From Hyphochytrium catenoides (taxonomy: Eukaryota; Sar; Hyphochytriomycetes; Hyphochytriales; Hyphochytriaceae): a stretch of 64,000 nt of DNA. The first letter of the stretch is position 1. Every line of letters starts with the position of its first letter. Shown here in pieces: positions 35,270 through 46,000 of this stretch. The stretch spans positions 61,351-125,350 of the forward strand of contig FLMG01002562.1 of NCBI GenBank assembly GCA_900088475.1. Reading direction: 5' to 3'. The notes under the pieces were generated by a model. The model saw only the letters and a list, made by a program, of their open reading frames with translations, made no database searches and was not told where the DNA came from. Position numbers and translations under genes: made by a program.

Positions 35270-36478
35270 TTACATTGAGGGAGCCGGATCCTTTGGACCT
35301 AAGGCAATATCGTCCTGATTCAGCCATGATAACCTCCATCGCGCAGACTCGTCTGCCGTCTTTTTTCTTCCACCTCCCCAGATTCCGCAGGCCTCAAGCA
35401 GGAACTTGTTGAATAGAGGCGGATTGTCCAGAAAGAGCTGATGTCCGGCATTCGGCACTCTGATCACTTTCGTAGGTACTTTCAGACGGGGTGCAACCGC
35501 ATCTGCATGCCTAGCGTCCATCCAGTCCGTATCGCCATAGATAAAGGTTACAGGTACTTTAAGCTCCGGGAGTCTCTCACTTAGAGGTTCTCTTGCGTAG
35601 GCAAAGGGAAGGAGAACTTTGCCTAAGCTGTACTCCCCGCTGCCCTGTGCAGCAGCATTATGATATAAATAGCTTCCCATTGCCTCGGTATCCACGTCTG
35701 GGTTCATAAAGCGGTTCTTGGCGTATCCATTGATGAACCGAGGGCCGAAAGGCCCTACCAATCTCAAGATATCTTGAGGAGAATACCCCGCTTCCCATAG
35801 ATTTACGAGGCCCGAGACCATCCATCGCTGCCAGAATGGCAGACTAGTGAGCCTCCGGGTAAATGGATCATCTTCGGGCTTTCTTGGCACTCCTGCCGGA
35901 CTCGCAAGGACAAGATGCTCAACATTCTCCGGATGCTTGAGTGCGTATGCGGTGGCAAAGTAGCCGCCCAGTGAGTGACCACAAAGCACCATCTTGTCTA
36001 TCTTGTTGGCTTTTCGCCATTCGTCCAGCGAGGAAGTAAACCACTCCTCAGTCTCTGATAAGGTCTTCGGGTGCCACTTAGGCCGGCTAGACCGACCCAT
36101 TCCCAGCCAATCCAGCGCATAGAGATGTGTTTGGCTGCTCAGCTGCTTATAGTTCAGGTACCATCCTGCCACGCCCATTCCAAAACCATGGCAAAGCACG
36201 AGAGGCGTAGTCTTTCCTTTGTGCTGAACGCCGCCCTCTACAGTGTGAAGGTGAAGACCCTTGCCAACAGGCACATCCTTGACTTGGAGTTCTGTTCCGC
36301 TCAGCTCCAAGAGCTTTTCCTCTGCAGCAGCGAAGTGCTCCTCCTTGGAAGGAATCCACAGGTTTCTCAGCCACTTCATGCTGGCTTGTGGACCGGCTTC
36401 AAGGCAGGGGCGAAGAAGACGGAGACTCTCAGCAGACGCAGGTAAGCTGGTAGTCTTCAGTCGTCGTACGAATGACAT
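35270..36478 (-). CDS. Alpha/beta hydrolase of the ABHD4/ABHD5 (CGI-58) type with HX4D motif
   Basis: Single-exon gene of 402 residues; the ATG at 36478 is used because the more upstream in-frame start at 36493 is GTG. The fold is shown by CHGFGMGVAGWYLN (oxyanion-hole region, 96-109), YALDWLGMGRSSRP, nucleophile elbow GHSLGG with Ser169, FIYGDTDWMD with acid Asp318, and NAGHQLFLD with His346. The last also forms an H-x4-D motif (346-351), which in CGI-58 and its plant homologues is linked to lysophosphatidic acid acyltransferase activity. Animal CGI-58 lacks the nucleophile serine, whereas this protein keeps a full Ser-Asp-His triad, as do the plant homologue and ABHD4, so both lipase and acyltransferase activity are possible. 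The N-terminal 40 residues are basic and Ser/Leu-rich (MSFVRRLKTTSLPASAESLR), which could be a mitochondrial or plastid transit peptide. Role in phospholipid or lipid-droplet metabolism is inferred from the family. Confidence 0.9.
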   Translation of the reverse strand: MSFVRRLKTTSLPASAESLRLLRPCLEAGPQASMKWLRNLWIPSKEEHFAAAEEKLLELSGTELQVKDVPVGKGLHLHTVEGGVQHKGKTTPLVLCHGFGMGVAGWYLNYKQLSSQTHLYALDWLGMGRSSRPKWHPKTLSETEEWFTSSLDEWRKANKIDKMVLCGHSLGGYFATAYALKHPENVEHLVLASPAGVPRKPEDDPFTRRLTSLPFWQRWMVSGLVNLWEAGYSPQDILRLVGPFGPRFINGYAKNRFMNPDVDTEAMGSYLYHNAAAQGSGEYSLGKVLLPFAYAREPLSERLPELKVPVTFIYGDTDWMDARHADAVAPRLKVPTKVIRVPNAGHQLFLDNPPLFNKFLLEACGIWGGGRKKTADESARWRLSWLNQDDIALGPKDPAPSM

Positions 36479-37545
36479 ATGAGGTAGCTCCACAAGTCGG
36501 CAGATTGCAGAATGAAGAGAAAGCCCTTCCAGATTTTTTTGAGACCAACCCCAAAGAGCAGATCACCAGAACACGACACCCACTAAAGGACCGAGAGGTT
36601 GTAACGTGGCAAGCAGTCACCGCGATGCGAAGCGAACAGAAGGAGGAGCAGAGGACTTGTCACTGTGAAGCTTTATGCGGGGTGTTCGTACAAAGTATTG
36701 GGACCGTGCTGCGGGCAGCTTCAGAGCTGATCAGCTGTGAGCTGTGAGGAACTTGACCAAGCCCAAGGGCCAAGGAAGGTGAAGGAAAACACTGCCACTC
36801 CCCACAGTCCTCTCTACCGTTCGGTGGGTGTTCTGATGAGAAGCAGGGGATGGCGACATGTGCGACAGGGGACAAAGGTACAAGACAGAGCGCAGAACCA
36901 TTACAGATAAAGACTAGCGCCGCTTCGGGGAGATATTCAAGAAAGTAGACTTGGACGATTGTGACAAGAAAAATGGAAACCATCACTCATCTGAAAGAAA
37001 CACATGCACCTTTGCAAAGATGCATCGTGGTACACTCCAGTAAAGACTTCTCTACGAGTAGGAATGAAAATATTGAAGGCTTCGTGGCAGCAAACTGAAA
37101 CAAAGTTTCCAATATACCTTGATTACCGTTAGCCGTGATCTTTTGAGATCAACGTAACGATAACTACATAAATCCGTTGTGGCAGAAGACAGTGAAGCGG
37201 TGCCGCGAATGGCGATCATCATTCTGTCCTGCCGACTCTGATGAAGCGCTGGAAGGAAGGCGCTGCCCTTGCTGATGATGGAGATAATAAGGACCATGGC
37301 TGTTGATGGCAGACAAGTGCCATCCTCACTTGGCAGTGCAGAGGGTTGCTATGTCAGTCGCCTCCATGGACACTCTCTCTCTGTGGGCTTCAAGGCACCA
37401 AGACTTTCAGTCAGGTCTATTCTATTATTGCTAAACCTGGCAACGCTACGGGTAGTGCAAGGTTACGCTGTCAAGCACTTCGCGACTAAGCGACGCCAAC
37501 TTCACACTGCGTGGATGCTGTGACACAGTCACTGCTACGTTGGCA
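36479..37545. other. Divergent intergenic region
   Basis: Lies between the divergent hydrolase and EF-hand genes and presumably holds both promoters. Short open frames only. Confidence 0.5.
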
Positions 37546-39519
37546 ATGGACCTTGTTCGCATCTTGGAGCAGTTCAAACAAGAACTCGAGTACGTTAATG
37601 GCGAAAATGAAGGGAAATTGAAGCAGGTAGACACGTATATATGCAGAGCTCGTCTGGCCTCTTCGTCTCTGATTGTATAACCAGGCAATTCTTGAGGGTG
37701 ACTAACTTTCAGGCGTTCCGCAGATCTACGACTTCTTTGATGTGGACAATGATGGATTGCTACGGCCCCCGGAGGCGATCCGCCTCCTGCACGTTGTAAG
37801 TGTTTGCTACATCAACGTGGGTCCGTTATCGTCAGCTTCTCTCCTCGTTTTGTCTCTAAGTCTATAATGCCAAAGAATGCATTTTTCACCAGTTAAGGTC
37901 TCTGGTCCAACTCCCTCTCCGTCGTCTTGTCCCTCCAACTCCCGTCTCCGTCGTCTTGTCCCTCCTTATCTTAGCTATGCCCTTGCTGATGATGCCATCC
38001 TCCTTGGCAGTCGCATGCTTCTCTCTCTCTCTTCTCTCTTCGTTGCTTTGCCCATCTCCTCGATTCTTCTTGCCATGCAATGATAGACAGCTCCTTATTT
38101 TGTCCCCTTTGCTCTAGCTAGGATGTGACGTGGACATTAGCTGTCTTCAAGGCTTGCCCATAGTAGAATATACAGGTCTCGCCCTAGCCACGACCGGGCC
38201 TCCCAGTCTTTCCTTGACGCTTTCTCACCCTTCACTTATAACCATCTCTACCTTCTCCTACAATGCACTCTTGTCCTTTCAACTCTTACACGTTCGTCTT
38301 AGTCACCTTAGTCATTCAAGTCAACTCAACTTTGCTCAGCTCTTACACAGCCGTCCTTAGTCCTTCGTAGTGTTTTCGCCAAGTATCTGTCGACTGTTAG
38401 GGAGGAAGATGGGTCGCCCGCTTTTCAAGGAGCCGTCCAGAGTGCAGACGAGAACCGCTCCGTAACCCCCACCTCTTCCGCCAGTAGCGCGGTACCGCGC
38501 TTGTCCTTAACAGCTCAAATGGGTCACGCACCTGTGCCTCTAGACATTGTACGACAGGGCTTGCTGCCCTTCGTCGCGCACACTCGCTTTTCTCCTCGTT
38601 TAGACTGTATCTTACTACTGTCTTGCCCCAGCTCCGGTGACAATTTGAGCTCTGGATAGCTAACCTCTTGCTGTTCTCTATCTCTCGCTATGCTGTTCAC
38701 CTATATCCCTGCTTGGCTCACTGTTTGACCTCTATTCTTCGCTACTTTCCTATCCTTTCTGCTCTCATCGGTCTTTGATATCTTTCACCCCTTTATTCAT
38801 CTATCGAGGCTTCCTTCTTCCTTGCATTTCATCTTTATACTATCATGCCAAGCTCCTCCTCTTCGCAGCACCGCTAGGTGACTCCATATACCTCCGCTTT
38901 TGCTGTCAAGTGACTCTGACAAAACTCATCGCATGCTGTTTTGGCGCAGATAATGAACTTACTGGACAGACAGAGAAAAGGGTCTACAGATGTCAATCAT
39001 TTAAGAGGCTTTCTTCATAGTGCTGGCGTGGACATTTCTCCCGATATCTTTAGATGGATGGCCGAAAGCCTCTCTCAGAGGTAAGCTCAAAGACACTGTT
39101 GGAAGAGGAGGAGGTACCGCAGGAGACTCTATTGGAAGGTTCCGCATATACCGCAAAGATATTCGCTGACTTTCTAACATTGGGCCCTCCTATATCCTTC
39201 CTCTAACATCATGTAGCGACCAGGAAGGTGCGCCTGGCGAGGATAAGGAAGGAGAGCCATTAAACAATGGATTAATTACCAAGGCCAGTCTCGGGCGTTT
39301 CATCAAGCGCTTCGGAAGGCCTCACAAGAACGAGGATGGGCAGAAGAACGGCAGTGAGTCCGGAGCGCCTGAGATCTCAAGTTAAGGTTCTACGGCATAT
39401 AACCGCTAGTGCTCCTTGCTTTCTCGCTCCTCTATTCGGCCTACCGTGCCTAGATAGTTGGCCAGACCATTTCGCAACTCGTCTCTCTTTGTTTGTCTGC
39501 CGCAGGAAGCCGTATCTAG
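37546..39519 (+). CDS. EF-hand calcium-binding protein, multi-exon (boundaries partly uncertain)
   Basis: Exon 1 (37546-37626) encodes MDLVRILEQFKQELEYVNGE and ends CAG|GTAGAC. Exon 2 (37724-37795) continues in phase with IYDFFDVDNDGLLRPPEAIR, whose DVDNDGLLRPPE is a complete 12-residue EF-hand loop (residues 33-44; Asp at 1, 3 and 5, Gly at 6, Glu at 12). Further exon candidates are about 38400-38556 (ends LTAQMGHAPVPLDI), 38950-39080 (NLLDRQRKGSTDVNHLRGFL, a degenerate second EF-hand) and 39217-39353 (LITKASLGRFIKRFGRPH), with a short last exon ending at the stop at 39517-39519. A link exon between 37796 and 38400 is unresolved. The protein resembles calmodulin- or centrin-like EF-hand proteins in layout, with only one canonical loop. 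Role as a calcium sensor is inferred. Confidence 0.6.
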
Positions 39520-40789
39520 AGTCTCACTGGCTCGTCCGCAGCCAAATACCTGCTCCTCAGCTTCACCCTTGACTGAGCAGTCGCTGTGAAGCCTGACATT
39601 GTCTTAGTTTGTCCTTTCCTGGTCAGGCTTGACTTGTACGTACATTTCTTGCATTCACGCTGCTGAAGGCTGCTGCCGATCTCATAGGAAATTAGACAAG
39701 TCATCGTACTATTTCTAATGCCATCCATTCATTTGCTATCCTTCTTAGTTTCTTAGAGTGTTGGAGTCAGACGACTGCTCCAAAGTTGCCTCCAGCAGCT
39801 ATTGGCTGAGAGGAGCAGTTACCAGTCATTCATGGCCCTTAACCAAGTACTAAGCTAGCGCTGCTGTTAACTCAAAAGAGGGCTCTGTCGGCTGATGTCT
39901 CTAAACGGCAGAGCCACAACCTGCTAGTAGTAGAGTACTAGCGCTGACAGCATATCAAAGAAGCAAAATCCTTTGCTCTACTCCTTTCAGACCGCGCCGG
40001 AGATTGGTCCTCACCTGGCTCCCTCAGCTGGCTGCTCCAACTAGTGACCGGTCTTGGACTGCTAAATGAGGTTGACACAAGTGCGACTTCACCTTTAGCT
40101 CTTCAAGGTCACGCTTCTTCTTCTCTAGCGAGATCAGTCGCCTGCTTGGTCTACTGATGGCTACTGATCAATGTACATGTTGGGCAGACTCAGAGGATTT
40201 GCACATGCAGCGAAAGGTAGTATTGAAGGTCAAGAATGACATGGAGAAAGGCTGACAAACTTCCACGATATTTCACTCCAAGCAACAGACAAGATTCACC
40301 GGCCCTCTCCTTGCAGTCGACGGAAAGACACTCTTCCTCTCTCCATCGACCTCCTCCCTTCTTTGCTCTCATTGCCCTGAACTTCACCTGAACAGACCTA
40401 CAGGGGTCCTTGTCCGCCCTCTAATCATTGATAGGCAGTCCTCCTCACTCTTCAATAACTTGGCATTGCCAGGTGCTAGTGAACAAGGACCGGACGACGA
40501 CGAAGATCCAGGAACAGACAGAACCCTCTCTCAACCATTTCTCTGCTCAAATGAGCGAGTATGTCTCGCCACCGGGATGACGACGGAGAAACCTTCTCGT
40601 GCTACCACGATGGCGATAGGGCAAACTGCCGTCAGTGCTGGGTAGGTTCAGGCTCAAAGAGATATAAATCTTGGTCAATAAATATATGATGATAAGCTAA
40701 ATAAGCTGGGCCCATCGTCGACAGACTTATGCGACCAAGTGTTCACGCCCTCAGATTCTCTGCGGATTATTCCTGGAGAAGAGGGAACG
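39520..40789. other. Intergenic spacer
   Basis: No gene recognised. A 61-codon plus frame at 40460-40645 with an acidic stretch (GPDDDEDPGTD) may be an extra exon of a neighbouring gene or chance. Confidence 0.45.
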
Positions 40790-41119
40790 CTAACATCTTG
40801 GCAATTGGAGGCCATGGACGCATTTGCCCTCCTTACTACACTTGATATACTTGTTGTTCACTTCATCACCATCATAAGGGTCAGGGCACAGTCCGGTAAC
40901 GTTTTTGGCAGAGCAGTAGGCGCTAGCACCTGGCTGACTCTGACAGGCGTACATCGGTTTTGCACCTTTGAATTGGAATTCAAATGCTTGGTAGCCATGC
41001 TCGCACTCGGTCTTGGCCTCATCCTTAGAGGAGAACTTCACCCCTGCGCAGGCGGAGGTGAGAGCTGGAGCAGCTGCAAGGGCAGCAAGGAAGAGAGCGG
41101 CGCAGTGAATCATCTTCAT
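40790..41119 (-). CDS. Small secreted protein with eight cysteines
   Basis: A 109-residue intronless frame. Residues 1-23 (hydrophobic core AALFLAALAAAPALTSA after a Lys) form a clear signal peptide. The mature part of about 86 residues has eight cysteines (positions 24, 39, 59, 69, 78, 94, 100, 109), enough for four disulphides, and ends exactly on a cysteine. Segments such as SSKDEAKTECEHGYQAFEFQ and KGAKPMYACQSQ give no family match I can name. There are no further membrane segments, so the product is probably secreted or wall-associated. Two Met codons are possible (residues 1 and 3). Function is unknown; adhesion, cell-wall and defence roles are all open. Confidence 0.8.
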   Translation of the reverse strand: MKMIHCAALFLAALAAAPALTSACAGVKFSSKDEAKTECEHGYQAFEFQFKGAKPMYACQSQPGASAYCSAKNVTGLCPDPYDGDEVNNKYIKCSKEGKCVHGLQLPRC

Positions 41120-43044
41120 GTTTGTCGATGTTGTTCTGGGGATTCTGTGTAGAGTTTGCAGTCCGGGCTTTTTGATCTTGGCTTTGAAGTGGCTGTCGGA
41201 TCCTTGCGCTATGACTGGAAAATCTGTGAATGACCGATGGACGGTGAGAAGAGTGCCATTACCTGGCGAGAGGAGTGCTTTTCCACCAGACGCTACTCCT
41301 GCTCTGGACAGTAGTCACAGAACCAGAATCTCAACCCGGAAAGAAGAAAGCAGAACCGGAAAGCAGGATCATCAACCACCACTCAATGTTAAAGAGGTAT
41401 AGCAAGAAGCGGTGCCACACCATCTCGCTCCTCCCTCACTTCGCCCGCTTTCCTTTCTGACCAGTTTTCTTCACTGAAGGTATCCATAGCTACGGAAGGG
41501 AGGGACTTCTATTCTGCGCTCATCATAGAGTAAGAGGTCCTTTATCTCTGCGTTCAGATGATGTTGGAGAATGTCTCTGTACTTTTTTGTTTATTTTTCA
41601 TTTTTTCCTCCATCTCGCTCTCTCTCTGCCTCTTCTCTCTTTCCCCCCCCCCCTTTCTCTCTCACTCTCTCTCTCCGATCGCGTTTCTTTCATCCCTTAT
41701 AAAAAAATCATGTTCAGACGCTTCGATTCCTCTTTTCTTCTCCGCGCTCTTTTTCGTCATTATGATCATCACTTCTTAGTCGTAGAGCTACTCTCTCTTC
41801 TAATACTCGACTCCTTTCTCCCTCCTCCTCGTCCAGCTGATTCTCATGCAGAAGCTCATGCAGAGGTCCTATACTCTGGTGAACAGTCCCTTTATTGCCT
41901 GTATATTACCTCCTCCTCTTGGTACTGAACTGAACCTTTCGAAGACGGAGAAGCTCCTCGTCCCTGAGCTCCGCGCGTCAGAACCTTCCGTATGTCGCAT
42001 TCGTTTCCTGTTCTTTCTTGAGTATGCTCTGGCTCTATTCTTATCCGTTCCTGCTTTATAATAGCTAGGGTTAGGGTTAGGGTTAGGGTTACTGTACAGT
42101 ACGGTTATATATGATAAAGTACAGTAGTAGGGTTGCAAAACGGCTGTACTGTAATCGTAGTATACTAGCGATAGATTCTAGATATCAAGGCGCTCTTTGT
42201 CCGGATCGAGAATATAGAAGATGGTTTTAGCGATTACTCGCTCACTGTACAGAACAGTACAGACCAGCGAAGGAAAGTGGGCAAGTGCGGCACTGCCACT
42301 CTGCGGCAAAACAGTAGTGGGAAGGTAGTGGCGGCTGGAGAGTTGGGCACGTCCAAGAGACGCTGCGACGACGATGCAGTTCAGGATCTAGAAGAGCTAG
42401 TTGCCGCCTCGACCTGGGGATAGAACTATTCTGTTACCTGGACTGGCGAATAGTCATTAGAAGGCTTTGTGTCCTGTCATCTTCCTGCGTTCGCTCTCCG
42501 TAGATCCTGAAATAAATAGCAGTCTTTGAAGAGAAGGGGTAACACATCGCGAAACATTGTCAGGGAAGATTAGTGAGCTTACCGTGACAGCCGACTGCGC
42601 TGAGTGGCTGAGCCGCAAGAGATCACCGTAGTTTACCTTCCCCATCCCCGTCCTCTACAGCCATTGGACTTCCCTGCGCGTGGTATTCGCTTTTAGCCCC
42701 GGCATGCAGCACTCTTGCTCTCTCTCTCTCCCTCTCACTCCCTATTCTCTCGTTGCTCTTCTCTCTCTTGGTGTACGTTTGAGCCTAGTTCTCTTGGTGT
42801 ACGTTTGATTGTACTATGTCTTTTCACCGGCCGTTCGCAAGTCGCAATCAGTCTTGCAGCACTTGGTTGACACCTCTATGCTTCTAGACAGTTCATCACA
42901 GTCCATCCCGAGCAAGTAAATTTAGGAGACCCTCTCGGGGAAAGCTGATTATGTGGCTTATCATAGAAAGCGGGCCCAAGTATTAGAAACCTCTCGATCT
43001 TATAAACGATGTAACAAACTAAGTGCTGCCACGCCATCTAGTCA
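41120..43044. other. Intergenic spacer with telomere-like tract
   Basis: Includes pyrimidine-rich DNA (41580-41700, with a run of C around 41642-41652), the TTAGGG tract at 42066-42090 and a cluster of ACTGTAC/GTACAGT motifs at 42091-42262. No gene recognised. Confidence 0.55.
42066..42090 (+). repeat. Interstitial telomere-like (TTAGGG)4 tract
   Basis: TAGGGT is repeated four times without error. TTAGGG is the telomere unit of vertebrates, fungi and many protists. Its position inside the contig between genes means it is not a chromosome end here; it may be a past fusion or repair scar, or a telobox-like regulatory site. Confidence 0.95.
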
Positions 43045-46000
43045 TTAGGCGCTAAAAATGCTCCTGATGTCTTGCAGTCTTCTCTCAACCATGTTCCTTT
43101 CATTGGCACCCTTGATACCCTGAAATGCCTGGTCTATCAGCTCCTTCTTCTCCTTCTGGATCTCGAGAACCCTTTCTTCCACAGTTTCTTTCACCACGAA
43201 GCGGAAGACGTTGACAGCCTTCGTCTGTCCCAGCCTGTACACTCGGTCTATGGCCTGAGTCTCTGTTTCAAGGTGAAAGAAGCAGGTCCGCATAAGAGCA
43301 GAACCAGGGAGACGAAGAAAGCTGAAAGGTTTGGGGCAAAGTGCGAGCAACATAGGAGTTGTGACAAGTGCATATCCTGGAGGTTGCAGAGCGGACGGCT
43401 GCTTAGACATAGAGGCATGAGGTTGGAAGAGTAACATGAAGGAGAATTTAGCAAGTCAATAAGGACGAAGAAACCACGAAGAGCAACGAGGATAGCATCG
43501 GTAGCATACGAGTGCTAGTTGCAGCATCTTTCTGGGAGGCGTACCAATGGCCGTGTTCCACCAAGGATCCATGAGAAAGACTTGAGATGCTTGAGTGAGG
43601 TTCAGACCCAACGACCCACTGCAGGGCAATCGTGGAGAGTATAAGACTGATTAGATTGACATCGCGACTATGCAACAGAACGAGAGATTCGTTAATGAAT
43701 AACATCTAGTACCATTTGAGGGACATAAGGAGGACAGGGTAAGCAAGACTGTCATCTTCGCCGTCTTCCTTTTTGAAGAGCTCCAGGCATTCATCCTTCG
43801 CCTTTCTCTGCATCTTTCCATCATATCGCAAGAACCGGATCCCGTTCTCTCGCAGCTGCGGCTCTATAAGGTCCAACATTGAAGTCCACTGGCTAAAAAC
43901 AATCGACTGAGAAGAAAGAGATGAGAAGGGCCAAGTTAATGGAGCCGAAAGGGCATAAGATTTGCGTGAGAAGACAGAAAAAGGTGCAATCCTGGGAATG
44001 CTGCTTGGGCGTAGGTCGTGAGACGCATCGCTGGATGAAGAGCAGTTGAGACAAGGAAGTAGGGCAAGCTGGGAACCTCGTACCCTAATACCCTTCGGTG
44101 TGACTTTTAGAAACTGAATAAGGGCATTTATCTTGGAGCTTGAAGGAAGGGCACCAGTGTCGTCAGTTTGCTCTTTAGCCTCACTTTCCTCTTGCTCTGG
44201 AGGAAGAGAAACCAGATTCTGCGGATGGCATCATAGAGATGAGCATCAAGAGACGTTCGGAGGTAGAGAGGTGCAAGCCTGAAGATAGGAATGGAAGTAT
44301 TATGCAGCCCGTGAACAAAGACCAAGGCTAGACAAGGAGCGGCCGTGTGGTCAGGCTGGAGTCAGTGCGCCGTTTACCTGTCTTTGTATTTTGGCTCGAC
44401 AGAGAGGACAGCTAGCCTGAGTTTCTATCACCTTCAATATGCAAGGCTGCGGGAATAACCAAGCGAACGGACATGCTGATGATTAGCCGACCATTGACGC
44501 ACTTCTTAGGGCCAGAATAGGGCCGGAAGCCTGTCATTACCTCGCAGAAGACGTGTCGGCAAACTGTAATCACGCTGCAGAGCCACACCGATCCCCGGAG
44601 TGAAGAGTGCCCACAGGTAAAGCATTAGCGTCACAGATGCGAACATTGGAGCCCAAGACAAGGTCTGAGTAATAGGGGAGTGGCTCGAGAGAGGGCTAAC
44701 GCGTAGAAGTAAGGCAAAAACGCCCATTACCATGCCAGGAGTTCTCTGTCCCAAACAGAAGTAATCGGAATTCAAGGAGCAAGGCCAAAAGTCCTTACAG
44801 AATGGACCTCCTTCCCCGTCAACACTTTACCTGTCCTTAAGTGTGTCGAGACAAATGGGACACTCCTCGCCTTCTCCAGCAACGTCTCTTAGTATATCCA
44901 TCAGCATATTTCTGTCTTCCTCTGTCAGCGACGATGGCATTACTGCGTCTCCTTTCTTTGAGAGGGACTCCAAAAAGTGCTGTGGACAAAGGGAAGTGTG
45001 GTCACAAATCTGTCGCAACCTCATCAGGATCTGGAGAATGTGGGTGTAGTTCTTCATCTGTGGATATTGGGGAGGTTGTTAGAGCGTGGCCAGAGCGATG
45101 AGGACAAGTCAGAACAAAGACAAAGGATGTACAGTCTTCTGGAAGGTTTTTGGCTCCGGGAAAGGAGGCGGCAACAAGATAAGTGGAAGGAACGTGAGAA
45201 GACACAAATGGAAGATGGGCCTGTATTTCCCACGTGGACAAGGTACGACGCTGACGTATAGAGTGTCAGTGCATACAAGAGTAAGAGAGGATTGGACATG
45301 TAATGCAAAAGCGCAGCCCCGACTCACCGCAGTTCCCTCTTGAAGATAGTTCTCAACGACTCTCTTACTCTCTTTCTCCACTTTAGCGTAAAGAGCTCGC
45401 TCCTCAGGGGTGAAGTCCAGCTTGTGCAGATACACGGTGCACTTAGGGAGTTTGATGATAGGTTTCCCATTGATCTTCATGGCTAAATAAAGATAGTGGT
45501 TAGAGGAAAAGCTGGCACTCGAAGGGTGAAGAGCAAGAGACCAATTAGCCGTACACTTGTTTCTCCTGATGCTAATTGACTTCATCAGAGCCTTCAGGCG
45601 ATCGAAGCCTTCCTGATAGCCCTTCTTAATAGGCCTGAATATAGGCATTGCGTTGGAGCCGTTAGCCAAAGTCAACAAGAGTGAAAGGAACAAGGCCGAG
45701 ATACCGTTGACATAAAGGGGACACCGAATAACTGAAGAGTTTGGCGGCATAGAGAGAGCATTATTGCACGGAGATGAAAGTGACCGACGCGCAACTTGAC
45801 ACGGCCTTCCTCACCTGAGAAATGATCGACTCCACCACTCATAGGAATCAAACGGCTTAAAGCGCAAGAAGCTGAGGATGGAAAGCAAGGTAAGTTAATT
45901 AGAATCGACCAGAAAGACAAGGCGAAGACTAAAGGTGTCAAGAGGAGACCAGCAGGAGAGTAGCAGGTGAGCAGGCAATCTTCTTTGGGATATCTTGCAG

